This document shows, in pieces, positions 1 through 6,091 of a stretch of DNA of 6,194 bases. Under the pieces are notes generated by a model. That model worked only from the letters and a program-made list of their open reading frames with translations. It searched no databases and was not told where the DNA came from. The first letter of the stretch is position 1; every line of letters starts with the position of its first letter. The stretch covers positions 1 through 6,194 of the forward strand of contig JAPOLW010000236.1 in assembly GCA_029976905.1 (NCBI GenBank), given 5' to 3'. Made by a program: the position numbers and the translations under genes. The stretch is from a bacterium. GTDB lineage: Bacteria; Desulfobacterota; Binatia; UBA12015.

Positions 1-665
1 CCCGCCTCGCCCCCGTCGATCGGCCGACCCGTCTCGCGACAAAACCCGGCGAGCTTCTCCATGCCCACGGCGAATTCGTTCGGCGTGATGAACGACGGCA
101 TCCACCCGTCGCCGTAACGGGCCACCCGCTTCAAGGCCAGTTCGCTATTGCCGCCGATCCAGACGTCCAGTGGCCCACCGACCGGCCGTGGCTCGATGGT
201 GACGTTCTCGAAGGAATAGAACCGTCCTCGGTGGCTCACTTCGGGCTCCGTCCAGAGCCTGCGCATCACCTCGACCCCCTCTCGCATGCGCGCCCCGCGC
301 TCCCCGCGCGGGACCCCCACGGACTCGCACTCCCGCGGGTCTCCCCCGAGACCGACCGCGCAAATGATGCGCCGGCGCCCCCCGGTGAGGTGATCGAGGG
401 TCGCGTAGACCTTGGCCATGTGGACCGGATGTCGCGCCGGCATCGAGAGCACGCTCGGCCCCATCTTCACGCGGGTGGTGCGCCCGGCGAAGAGAGCCAT
501 CAGGCAATGGACGTCCAGGCTCGGCTGGCGCGAGACCGTGTGATCGCTCGGCCAGATCGAGTCGATGCCGAGAGACTCCACCCGGTCGGCGAAGGTGCAG
601 ATCTGCTCTGCCGAAGCGAGGTCGGCTCGCGCGACACTGAACCCCACACCAATGCGAACTCCCAT
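1..665 (-). CDS. LLM class (luciferase-like, probably F420-dependent) oxidoreductase, N-terminal part
   Basis: I translated this from the minus strand. It starts at ATG 665-663 and stays open for 221 codons to the left edge, so the C-terminus is missing (family members are usually about 280-350 residues). The fold is a luciferase-like TIM barrel. The N-terminus MGVRIGVGFS is the first strand. IDSIWPSDH (about 34-42), ARHPVHMAKVYATLDHLTGG (77-96), the GLGGDP turn (105-110), GERGARMREGVEVMRRLW (121-138), RGRFYSFENVTIEPRP (146-161) and DVWIGGNSELALKRVARYGDGW (starting 167) are the conserved blocks of F420-dependent LLM oxidoreductases. Such enzymes perform hydride transfer with reduced F420 or flavin, usually in the cytoplasm; no signal peptide is visible. 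The physiological substrate is unknown. A strong Shine-Dalgarno sits five bases before the ATG, which fixes the start. The gene is divergent from the P-type ATPase. F420 rather than FMN use is inferred from family resemblance only. Confidence 0.9.
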   Translation of the reverse strand, partial: MGVRIGVGFSVARADLASAEQICTFADRVESLGIDSIWPSDHTVSRQPSLDVHCLMALFAGRTTRVKMGPSVLSMPARHPVHMAKVYATLDHLTGGRRRIICAVGLGGDPRECESVGVPRGERGARMREGVEVMRRLWTEPEVSHRGRFYSFENVTIEPRPVGGPLDVWIGGNSELALKRVARYGDGWMPSFITPNEFAVGMEKLAGFCRETGRPIDGGEA

Positions 666-670
666 GACTT

Positions 671-678
671 CACCTCCT
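671..678 (-). promoter_or_regulatory. Strong Shine-Dalgarno site of the LLM oxidoreductase gene
   Basis: On the minus strand these bases read AGGAGGTG, an eight-base match to the 16S anti-Shine-Dalgarno tail, with five bases (AAGTC) before the ATG at 665. It is the best ribosome binding site in the window and decides the start of the oxidoreductase. No comparable site precedes the divergent ATPase gene. Confidence 0.85.
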
Positions 679-749
679 CTGCCGTCGGTCCAGCGAGACC
701 ATCACCGGACGGGCCGTTGCGCGCCGAGCGGTCGGCCCACACCCTCGGT

Positions 750-780
750 CTTGTGACACCCCCGGCTTTGGGTCAAGGTC
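750..780. promoter_or_regulatory. Imperfect dyad in the divergent intergenic region, possible metal-responsive operator
   Basis: The 129-base gap between the divergent oxidoreductase and ATPase genes contains TGACACCC on the left (754-761) and GGGTCAAGG on the right (770-778), read on the plus strand. Together they form an imperfect inverted repeat with one extra base in one arm. MerR-family regulators of metal pumps often bind dyads with arms of this sort lying between long-spaced promoter elements. I cannot see a convincing -10 box on either strand, so a promoter call is not supported. No regulator gene is in the window. Treat this as a candidate only. Confidence 0.15.
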
Positions 781-794
781 TTCGTAGAACCACG

Positions 795-3167
795 ATGCGA
801 CCGTCCCAGATGCCCCACCCAGTCAGCGACGAGCCGCGCCTGTCGCTCGAAGTACCCGTTCTGCTGCCCGGCATCGACGGCGAGAACGATCAGTGCGTCG
901 AACGGCTCGTCGGCCGCCTGCAGGATCTGCGCGGGATCACCATGGCCCACCTCGAGTCCGACGAGGAGGAACCCCGCCTCTGTCTGCACTACGACCCCAA
1001 TCTCGTCGCGCTGGCGCAGGTCGAGCGCCTGGCCCGGGACGCTGGCGCCGCCCTCACGCGACGCTACCGCCACGAGACCTTGCACATCACGTCCATGGAT
1101 TGCGGGGATTGCGCGCAGAGCATCGAGCACGTCGTCCGACGCATGGACGGCGTTCTCCAGGTCTCGGTGAGCTATGCCGCCGAGAAGATGCGGGTCGAAT
1201 TCGACTCGGACACCGTCACGCGCGACGCGATCGCCTCCCGGGTCCTCTCGATGGGCTTCGAGGTGGGAACAGAGACGGAGTCACCGCAAGGCTGGTTCGC
1301 GCGCCACGCGGAACTGGCACGCGCCATGGCCGCCGGGATCGCGCTGACCGCCGCCTTCGCACTCGAGAGGATCGGCGCGCCCGTCCCGGCCGCTCTCGCG
1401 GTCTACGGCCTCTCCTACTTCCTGGGCGGCTGCGACATCGCGCGTCACGGAGGCAAGGCGCTCGCTCGGGGGCGATTCACCATCGACCTGCTCATGACCG
1501 TCGCCGCACTCGGCGCCGCGGCATTGGGCCAATGGGTCGAAGGGGGCCTGCTGCTCTTTCTCTTCAGCCTCGGCCACGCCCTCGAGGAGGAAGCGATGGA
1601 TCGGGCGCGCGGCGCAATCACCGCGCTCGGAGATCTCTCCCCCCGGACCGCCCGGGTCCGCCGGGACGATGAGACGCGAGAACGACCGGTGGCCGAACTG
1701 CTTCGCGGCGACATCGTCGTGGTCCGGGCCGGCGAGCGCATCCCGATGGACGGATCGATCCGGGCGGGGCGCTCCTCGGTCGACGAGAGCGCTCTCACCG
1801 GCGAGAGCCTCCCGGTCGAAAAGGAGCCAGGGGCGACCGTCTACGCCGGTTCGGTAAACGGCGATGGCACGCTCGAGATCGAGGTCACGAAGCTGGCTGC
1901 GGACTCGACGCTGGCGCGCGTCGTCGCCCTGGTCTCGGAAGCGGAGACACAGAAATCCCCGACGCAGATGTTGGTGGATCGCATCGCCGGCTTCTTCGTG
2001 CCAGCGACTTTGGCCACCGTTGGAGTCGTCTGGATCGCTCCGCCCCTTCTGGGATGGCTTTCCTGGTCGGAGGCCTTCCTGCGCTCGATGGCGGTGCTGG
2101 TGTCCGCGTCCCCCTGCGCCCTCGCCATCGCGACGCCCGCCGCCGTCCTCTCCGGCATCGCCTGCGCGGCCAACCGCGGCGTGCTCATCAAGGGCGGCGT
2201 CCACCTGGAAAACCTCGGCCGCCTGCGCGCGATTGCCTTCGACAAGACCGGAACGATCACCCGGGGCCAACCGGAAGTCACCGACGTGATCGGCTTCGAG
2301 GACACCACCGAAGAGCGCGTCCTCTCCGACGCAGCCGCCCTCGAGGCGGGCTCGAACCACCCGCTCGCCCGCGCCGTCGTCGATGCCGCGGCGCGACGCG
2401 ACATCGATGCGCCAGAGGCGCAAGAGATCGAGACGATCGCGGGCAAGGGGCTGCGCGCTCGCGTCGGCGACTCCTTGCTACGAGTCGGCACCGTCGACCT
2501 TCTGACCGAGGATGGCTTCACGGTACCGGCTGACGCGACTGCACTCGCCCAGCGCCTCGAGGCCGAGGGAAAGACCGTCGTGCTCGTCCGCCGGGACGCC
2601 CGGGTGGTGGGCCTCCTGGCGGTGGCCGACGAGCCCCGTGTAAACGCGCGGGAGACGATCGCGGCACTGCGTCGACTGGGCATCACCGAACTCACCATGC
2701 TGACCGGGGACAATGCGCGCGTCGCCGGAGCCGTCGCGCGCGAAGTCCGCCTCGATGACTTCCGGGCCGCCCTCTTGCCCGAAGAAAAGCTCCAGACCGT
2801 CGAGGAACTCACTCGCCGGGTCGGCGATGTCGCCATGGTCGGAGACGGGGTGAACGATGCGCCCGCCCTGGCCCGGGCATCGGTGGGCATCGCCATGGGC
2901 GCGGCCGGCACCGACGTCGCTCTCGAGACGGCCGACGTCGCGCTGATGGCCGACGACCTCGGGGTGCTTCCCTTCACCATCGGCCTCGGTCGCCAAACCC
3001 GGCGCATCGTGACCCAGAATCTGGTCGTCGCCCTCGGGGTGGTCGCCGTCCTGGTGCCGCTCTCGATCCTCGGTCTGGCGAGCATCGGCCTCGCGATCGT
3101 CCTGCACGAGGGCAGCACCCTGGGTGTCGTCGCCAACGCCCTGCGCCTCCTGCGTTATCGCGGCTGA
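795..3167 (+). CDS. Heavy-metal translocating P1B-type ATPase (P1B-4-like SPC/HEGST motifs) with N-terminal HMA domains
   Basis: This is a complete 790-residue metal pump that would use ATP to export a divalent metal across the inner membrane. Numbering is from ATG 795. A degenerate HMA-like domain (about 16-90) has GIDGENDQC where a CxxC loop would be. A second HMA domain (about 95-160) keeps MDCGDC (C103, C106). Predicted membrane helices lie near 172-192, 197-216, 229-245, 248-264, 398-420, 427-455, 738-760 and 762-783. The actuator loop has TGES (335-338). The P/N domains have DKTGT with phospho-Asp D483, the P1B-typical HP (522-523), TGDN (637-640) and GDGVNDAP (683-690). The ion site reads SPC (439-441) in one helix and HEGST (771-775) in the last. 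By family knowledge SPC plus HEGxT marks the P1B-4 group (CoaT, CtpD, PfeT; Co/Fe/Zn/Ni), not the CPC Cu or Zn/Cd pumps. The frame is open back to 231, but that part is antisense to the oxidoreductase. The start is uncertain (GTG 753, ATG 795 or ATG 810), since none has a good RBS. Confidence 0.93.
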   Translation: MRPSQMPHPVSDEPRLSLEVPVLLPGIDGENDQCVERLVGRLQDLRGITMAHLESDEEEPRLCLHYDPNLVALAQVERLARDAGAALTRRYRHETLHITSMDCGDCAQSIEHVVRRMDGVLQVSVSYAAEKMRVEFDSDTVTRDAIASRVLSMGFEVGTETESPQGWFARHAELARAMAAGIALTAAFALERIGAPVPAALAVYGLSYFLGGCDIARHGGKALARGRFTIDLLMTVAALGAAALGQWVEGGLLLFLFSLGHALEEEAMDRARGAITALGDLSPRTARVRRDDETRERPVAELLRGDIVVVRAGERIPMDGSIRAGRSSVDESALTGESLPVEKEPGATVYAGSVNGDGTLEIEVTKLAADSTLARVVALVSEAETQKSPTQMLVDRIAGFFVPATLATVGVVWIAPPLLGWLSWSEAFLRSMAVLVSASPCALAIATPAAVLSGIACAANRGVLIKGGVHLENLGRLRAIAFDKTGTITRGQPEVTDVIGFEDTTEERVLSDAAALEAGSNHPLARAVVDAAARRDIDAPEAQEIETIAGKGLRARVGDSLLRVGTVDLLTEDGFTVPADATALAQRLEAEGKTVVLVRRDARVVGLLAVADEPRVNARETIAALRRLGITELTMLTGDNARVAGAVAREVRLDDFRAALLPEEKLQTVEELTRRVGDVAMVGDGVNDAPALARASVGIAMGAAGTDVALETADVALMADDLGVLPFTIGLGRQTRRIVTQNLVVALGVVAVLVPLSILGLASIGLAIVLHEGSTLGVVANALRLLRYRG

Positions 3168-3235
3168 ATCGGCGCAAAGCACGTCCGCACGAGTGCCCGT
3201 GGCCTCCCGCGTGGCTGCGGAGACGGGCGCCGCCA

Positions 3236-3253
3236 CGGTCGACCGGTCGACCG
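3236..3253. terminator. Perfect 18-bp palindrome between convergent genes, candidate bidirectional terminator
   Basis: The bases CGGTCGACCGGTCGACCG are exactly self-complementary and consist of the 8-bp palindrome GGTCGACC repeated in tandem with one flanking pair. As RNA from either strand it could fold into a 7-bp stem with a CCGG tetraloop. Weaker outer pairing is possible between GGCGC at 3226-3230 and GCGCC at 3260-3264. It lies in the 99-base gap between the stop of the ATPase (plus) and the stop of the DUF5989-like gene (minus), where a shared terminator would be expected. There is no T-tract on either side, so intrinsic termination is unproven. It could instead be a protein-binding site or chance in GC-rich DNA. 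Confidence 0.35.
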
Positions 3254-3266
3254 GGCCTCGCGCCGT

Positions 3267-3398
3267 TCAGAACACCTGGTACTCGAAGGGAACTTCCTGC
3301 GGTGCCTCGGTTGCGAAGAAGAGCCACAGGGAGACCGCGGCATACACCAGGATCGAAACGAGGATGTACCAGCGATACTTCTTCAAGAGTTGGATCAT
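3267..3398 (-). CDS. DUF5989-like single-pass membrane microprotein
   Basis: This 43-residue protein runs from ATG 3398 to TGA 3267. It has a short basic N-terminus (MIQLLKKYRW), one hydrophobic helix (about 11-28, ILVSILVYAAVSLWLFF) and the C-terminal tail VPFEYQVF. The size, the Lys/Trp-rich N-terminus, the single helix and the ending PF-x-Y-x-x-F match my recollection of the DUF5989 family. That family's genes usually sit next to SxtJ-family membrane proteins, carbamoyltransferases and SGNH hydrolases in glycan or secondary-metabolite loci. Its molecular role is not known. Its ATG overlaps the TGA of the SGNH hydrolase gene by four bases (ATGA at 3398-3395), which indicates translational coupling, and a GAGGGAG stretch lies ten bases upstream. 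It is probably an inner-membrane partner of the hydrolase. The gene is easily missed because the frame continues upstream as a long antisense-like reading frame. Confidence 0.75.
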   Translation of the reverse strand: MIQLLKKYRWYILVSILVYAAVSLWLFFATEAPQEVPFEYQVF

Positions 3399-4375
3399 CG
3401 CGATGGTTCTCCCTCGGCGAGGAACGCTCTCGTCGCGGCCGCGATCCTCCGATGCGCCGCGGCATTCGGATGGGCGTCGTCGCGGGAAACCCACAGGGAC
3501 TGCGGCTCTGCGACGTCGGCGAAGGCCGGGGTCGTATCGAGGACCGGCACACCCCGCGTGCGCAGGAAGTCCGCGACCCGGCGATACTCCCGGGCAAAGG
3601 GGTAGTCCTGCAGTTCGTGCAGTTCCGGCAAGAGAACGACGCGAAGATCGACGCCCTGGCTGCGGCAGACCTCGATCAGACGGTCGAATGCCTCCTGGGT
3701 CTCCCGCCAGCCCGGCTGATCCTCCTCGTAGAGCGAAGCGTAGTACTCCCGATAGGTACGGCCCGGGAACCAACGGGCAGCTAGTTGCTTGAGGCGCGAC
3801 CAGTAGAACGTGACGATGCGAAAGCGTGCGAGGAACGCCCACCGGGATCGGCGCGGCACCGGTTCGGCATCGTTGATGAAGTAGAACAGGACGACGAGAT
3901 CGGGGCGGTAGGCCAACCCCTTCTCGAGGAAGAGTTCGACCTCCTGCGTCGTATTGTAGTTGCCCGTCCCGAAATTCAGCACCTCGGTCGGCCGCTGCGC
4001 GCTCAGGGACTCTTCGAGAATCTGCGCGAAGCTGTCCCGTTTCTCGACCCCCCACCCGAAGGTCAAAGAATCCCCGAGAAAGACCACCCTTCGGACTGCC
4101 TCTTCCCGGGGCCCGACCTCGTCATCGCGCAGGCCGTCGGCGTTGATCTCTACGTCCACCCCCATCAGGCGCGCACGGCCCCCCGGCCGGTGCACGTGGC
4201 CGATCCGTGGATTCGCCGAGGGCTGCTTGAGGAGGGACGCGTAGCGGGACATCTCGACGTCGTAGAAGATTCTCTGGGTGAGATAGGCGCGCAGCGTGAT
4301 CTCACCCAGCACGAGGAAGACCAGAGCCGGTACGAACACCAGGACGAGGCCGCGAGCGATGCGGGCGATCCGCAT
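3395..4375 (-). CDS. Membrane-anchored SGNH/GDSL-family hydrolase
   Basis: This 326-residue protein has an N-terminal signal-anchor helix (about 8-27, GLVLVFVPALVFLVLGEI after MRIARIAR), so the catalytic domain probably faces the periplasm. SGNH motifs appear in order: block I VVFLGDSLTFGWG (97-109, nucleophile S103); the Gly block NFGTGNYNT (134-142); block III FYFINDAE (164-171, N168); and DDAHPN (299-304), giving the D299-x-x-H302 pair. INADGLRDDE (77-86) matches the N-x-DG-x-R segment common before GDS in exopolysaccharide-linked SGNH proteins. Members are esterases or acyltransferases that remove or add acyl groups on glycans or lipids; the substrate here is unknown. The gene starts 20 bases after the EamA stop with an AGGAAG RBS, and its TGA overlaps the DUF5989-like ATG. 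It therefore lies mid-operon. Both catalytic ends are intact, so I expect an active enzyme. Confidence 0.9.
   Translation of the reverse strand: MRIARIARGLVLVFVPALVFLVLGEITLRAYLTQRIFYDVEMSRYASLLKQPSANPRIGHVHRPGGRARLMGVDVEINADGLRDDEVGPREEAVRRVVFLGDSLTFGWGVEKRDSFAQILEESLSAQRPTEVLNFGTGNYNTTQEVELFLEKGLAYRPDLVVLFYFINDAEPVPRRSRWAFLARFRIVTFYWSRLKQLAARWFPGRTYREYYASLYEEDQPGWRETQEAFDRLIEVCRSQGVDLRVVLLPELHELQDYPFAREYRRVADFLRTRGVPVLDTTPAFADVAEPQSLWVSRDDAHPNAAAHRRIAAATRAFLAEGEPSR
3409..3415 (-). promoter_or_regulatory. Shine-Dalgarno-like site for the DUF5989-like gene
   Basis: The minus strand reads GAGGGAG here, inside the end of the SGNH hydrolase gene, with ten bases before the ATG at 3398. The spacing is slightly long. 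Combined with the ATGA overlap, it supports ATG 3398 as the real start of the 43-residue gene. Confidence 0.45.
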
Positions 4376-4383
4376 GACGGCGG

Positions 4384-4389
4384 CTTCCT
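4384..4389 (-). promoter_or_regulatory. Shine-Dalgarno site of the SGNH hydrolase gene
   Basis: The minus strand reads AGGAAG in the 20-base gap after the EamA stop codon, eight bases before ATG 4375. It supports this start and shows that the hydrolase has its own ribosome site within the operon. Confidence 0.65.
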
Positions 4390-4395
4390 AACACG

Positions 4396-5343
4396 TCAGG
4401 GAGCATCCGTCTCGGCGACGCTCTCCGCCAATTCCTCCCCAACACTCGTTTCGGCACGGGCCACGGTGGCGGCAATGGCGACCAGTACGATGAACGCGCC
4501 TACGACCTGAAGCGGTGTGACGATCTCACCCAGGACGAGTAGGGCCGACGTGCTCGACACCACCGGGGTCGCCAGGAACATCATCGAGATCGAGAAGGCG
4601 CTGACGTGAGCGTGCGCCCAATTCGTCAGCACATGGCCAAGGGTGCCGGGGAAGATCGCGAGGCTGAGCAGAATGAGCCAATCCCATCCGGTGGGCGCTC
4701 CCAGGTCGGGTTGAACGAAGGCCGCGGCGGAGGTGATCACGAGGCCAGAGACCGTCGTCATCCCCACCACGTATTCCCAGGCGCCAACCCCGCTGCGCAC
4801 ACGCCGGGAGACCAGGAAGTAGCCCGTGAAGGCGAAGAGGTTCGCAAAGGCGAGGACGTCCCCCAGCGGCGAGACCGCGGGTGTGCCAGCCGAACCGATC
4901 ACCACCAGAGCCGTCCCCGCCAGGGCGACCGCGGCCCAGCCGACGGCGCTGCGTCGCAGGGTCTCGCCGAACATCGGGCCGGCGACGAGAAGGACCAGAA
5001 CCGGTTGCAGCGCGCCAATGATGGTGACGTTGGCGATGCTCGTGAGCTTGATCGCGTTGAAGAAGAGGATCTGGTGGATGCCGAAGAGGCTCCCGCCGGC
5101 CAGGCAACCGTAGAACCATTCGCGATCCAAGCGACGCCGCATCGCCGGGACCGCCAGCGCCGATAGCCACAACAGGGGGATGGCGAACCACAGCCGGTAG
5201 AACGCGACCACCAGCCCGGATGCCGACACCGTCTTGATCGCGACGGCGCTGTAGCCCCACATCGCGACGGCAGACGCGACCGCCGCAAACGCCCAGGCCT
5301 CCTTTCCTCCCTGTCCGGTCGTGCTTCCGGCTTCCTCGTCCAC
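4396..5343 (-). CDS. EamA-family (drug/metabolite transporter superfamily) permease
   Basis: I call 315 residues from GTG 5343 to TGA 4396. The protein is very hydrophobic, with about ten predicted helices (near 16-33, 43-65, 78-95, 104-122, 133-150, 158-178, 189-208, 220-240, 249-271 and 277-296), arranged as two EamA repeats. The repeats are visible as matching blocks: the first ends with LQPVLVLLVAGPMFGE (112-127) and the second with ATPVVSSTSALLVLGE (258-273), each followed by a further helix (GWAAVALAGTALVV and VVGAFIVLVAIAA). The N-terminal AMWGYSAVAIKTV (27-39) is the usual first-helix signature. Family members are inner-membrane exporters of metabolites or amino acids; the substrate is not predictable. 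The next in-frame ATG upstream (5451) has no RBS, gives a hydrophilic Arg/Pro-rich leader and would overlap the divergent methyltransferase start. GTG 5343 has only GA-rich sequence upstream, so the start is uncertain. This is the first gene of the operon with the SGNH hydrolase. Confidence 0.88.
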   Translation of the reverse strand: MDEEAGSTTGQGGKEAWAFAAVASAVAMWGYSAVAIKTVSASGLVVAFYRLWFAIPLLWLSALAVPAMRRRLDREWFYGCLAGGSLFGIHQILFFNAIKLTSIANVTIIGALQPVLVLLVAGPMFGETLRRSAVGWAAVALAGTALVVIGSAGTPAVSPLGDVLAFANLFAFTGYFLVSRRVRSGVGAWEYVVGMTTVSGLVITSAAAFVQPDLGAPTGWDWLILLSLAIFPGTLGHVLTNWAHAHVSAFSISMMFLATPVVSSTSALLVLGEIVTPLQVVGAFIVLVAIAATVARAETSVGEELAESVAETDAP

Positions 5344-5422
5344 CCCTCTTTCGTATCGCTTCCCCTCGCGCGGAACCAGACGAGATGGCGACCTCTTCGG
5401 CGGCGTGGTTAGACGATCGTGG

Positions 5423-6091
5423 ATGGAGCGCACGCCCGAGCCCGAACTCATGGACGACGCGGCGCAGGCATACGCCTATGCCACGGCAGATTTCAGCGAG
5501 CCCCACGACGCCTTCGTCCGGCTCCTGCGCGAGCGCTTCGCGGACCTGCATCCACGGCACATCCTCGACCTCGGCTGTGGACCCGGTGATGTCGCGCGAC
5601 GCCTGGCAGGCGCCTTTCCCCAGACACGGATCCTCGGCATCGATGGGGCGCGTGCGATGCTCGACGCGGCTCGCTTCGTCTCCGGCCCGGCCGAATCCGC
5701 CGACCGCATCGAACTGCGCCTCGCCCATCTGCCCGGCGCAGCCCTTCCCGCCGAACCCTGGGATGCGGTGGTCTCCAACAGCCTCCTCCACCACCTCCGA
5801 GACCCGGCCACGTTGTGGAACACCATCGCGCAGCATGCCCCACGCACCGCCGCCATCTTCGTGATGGACCTCCTGCGGCCGCCAAGCCCGGCTGCAGTCC
5901 ACGCTCTGGCCGAGCGGCATGCGACCGACGCGCCCGAAATCCTCAAGCGCGACTTCACCTCTTCGCTCCACGCCGCCTATCGTCCCGAGGAGATCCGGCA
6001 TCAGATCGAGCGGGCCGGACTCGGCCACCTCCAGATCGAGGTGGTCAGCGATCGGCACCTCGTGGTCTGGGGAAAGCGGGAGGGCAAATGA
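5423..6091 (+). CDS. Class I SAM-dependent methyltransferase
   Basis: This 222-residue protein begins MERTPEPELMDD, then has a short helix with AYATADFSEPHDAFV (about 18-32) leading into the Rossmann domain. Motif I is ILDLGCGPGDVARRL (47-61), which binds the SAM methionine and adenosine. The acidic end of strand 2 is D74 in LGIDGARAML (71-80). Motif IV is WDAVVSNSLLHHLRDP (113-128), and strand 5 includes FVMDLLRPPSP (146-156). The C-terminal part (185-217) with RPEEIRHQIERAGL and VVSDRHLVVWGK completes the sheet, so the domain is full length. SNSLLHHL places it among the methyltransf_11/25-like small-molecule enzymes. The acceptor cannot be told; no DNA- or RNA-methylase motif is present. 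No good RBS precedes ATG 5423, but the PEPELMDD opening resembles family N-termini, and ATG 5450 is the alternative. Its TGA overlaps the next ATG, which suggests coupling to the exported protein downstream. Confidence 0.9.
   Translation: MERTPEPELMDDAAQAYAYATADFSEPHDAFVRLLRERFADLHPRHILDLGCGPGDVARRLAGAFPQTRILGIDGARAMLDAARFVSGPAESADRIELRLAHLPGAALPAEPWDAVVSNSLLHHLRDPATLWNTIAQHAPRTAAIFVMDLLRPPSPAAVHALAERHATDAPEILKRDFTSSLHAAYRPEEIRHQIERAGLGHLQIEVVSDRHLVVWGKREGK
6078..6083 (+). promoter_or_regulatory. Shine-Dalgarno site of the exported-protein gene
   Basis: GGGAGG lies at the end of the methyltransferase reading frame, four bases before ATG 6088. It supports the ATGA-overlapping start over the internal ATG at 6109. 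Confidence 0.55.

Noticed and set aside
231..794. The ATPase reading frame stays open 188 codons upstream of ATG 795
   Set aside because: This part is antisense to a clearly real LLM oxidoreductase with a strong RBS. Its translation is Arg/Pro/His-rich with no domain, so the open frame is a GC-rich artefact.
1281..3236. Several long minus-strand frames (252 to 431 codons) opposite the P-type ATPase
   Set aside because: Their translations are low-complexity Arg/Ser/Ala/Gly-rich with no motif. The plus strand carries every catalytic motif of a P-type ATPase over the same bases.
3124..3792. Plus-strand frames of 160-222 codons across the SGNH/DUF5989 region
   Set aside because: They are shadows of the minus-strand genes with low-complexity translations and no start context.
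3399..4055. Upstream extension (up to 262 codons) of the small DUF5989-like frame
   Set aside because: It overlaps the SGNH hydrolase in another frame on the same strand and has no recognisable domain. Only the last 43 codons look like a protein.
5413..5420. ACGATCGT 8-bp palindrome just before the methyltransferase start
   Set aside because: It is too short to be meaningful in GC-rich DNA and has no second copy nearby.
4526..6058. 510-codon minus-strand frame spanning EamA and the methyltransferase
   Set aside because: It is out of frame with EamA and antisense to the methyltransferase. The composition is Arg/Gly/His-rich with no membrane or catalytic pattern.
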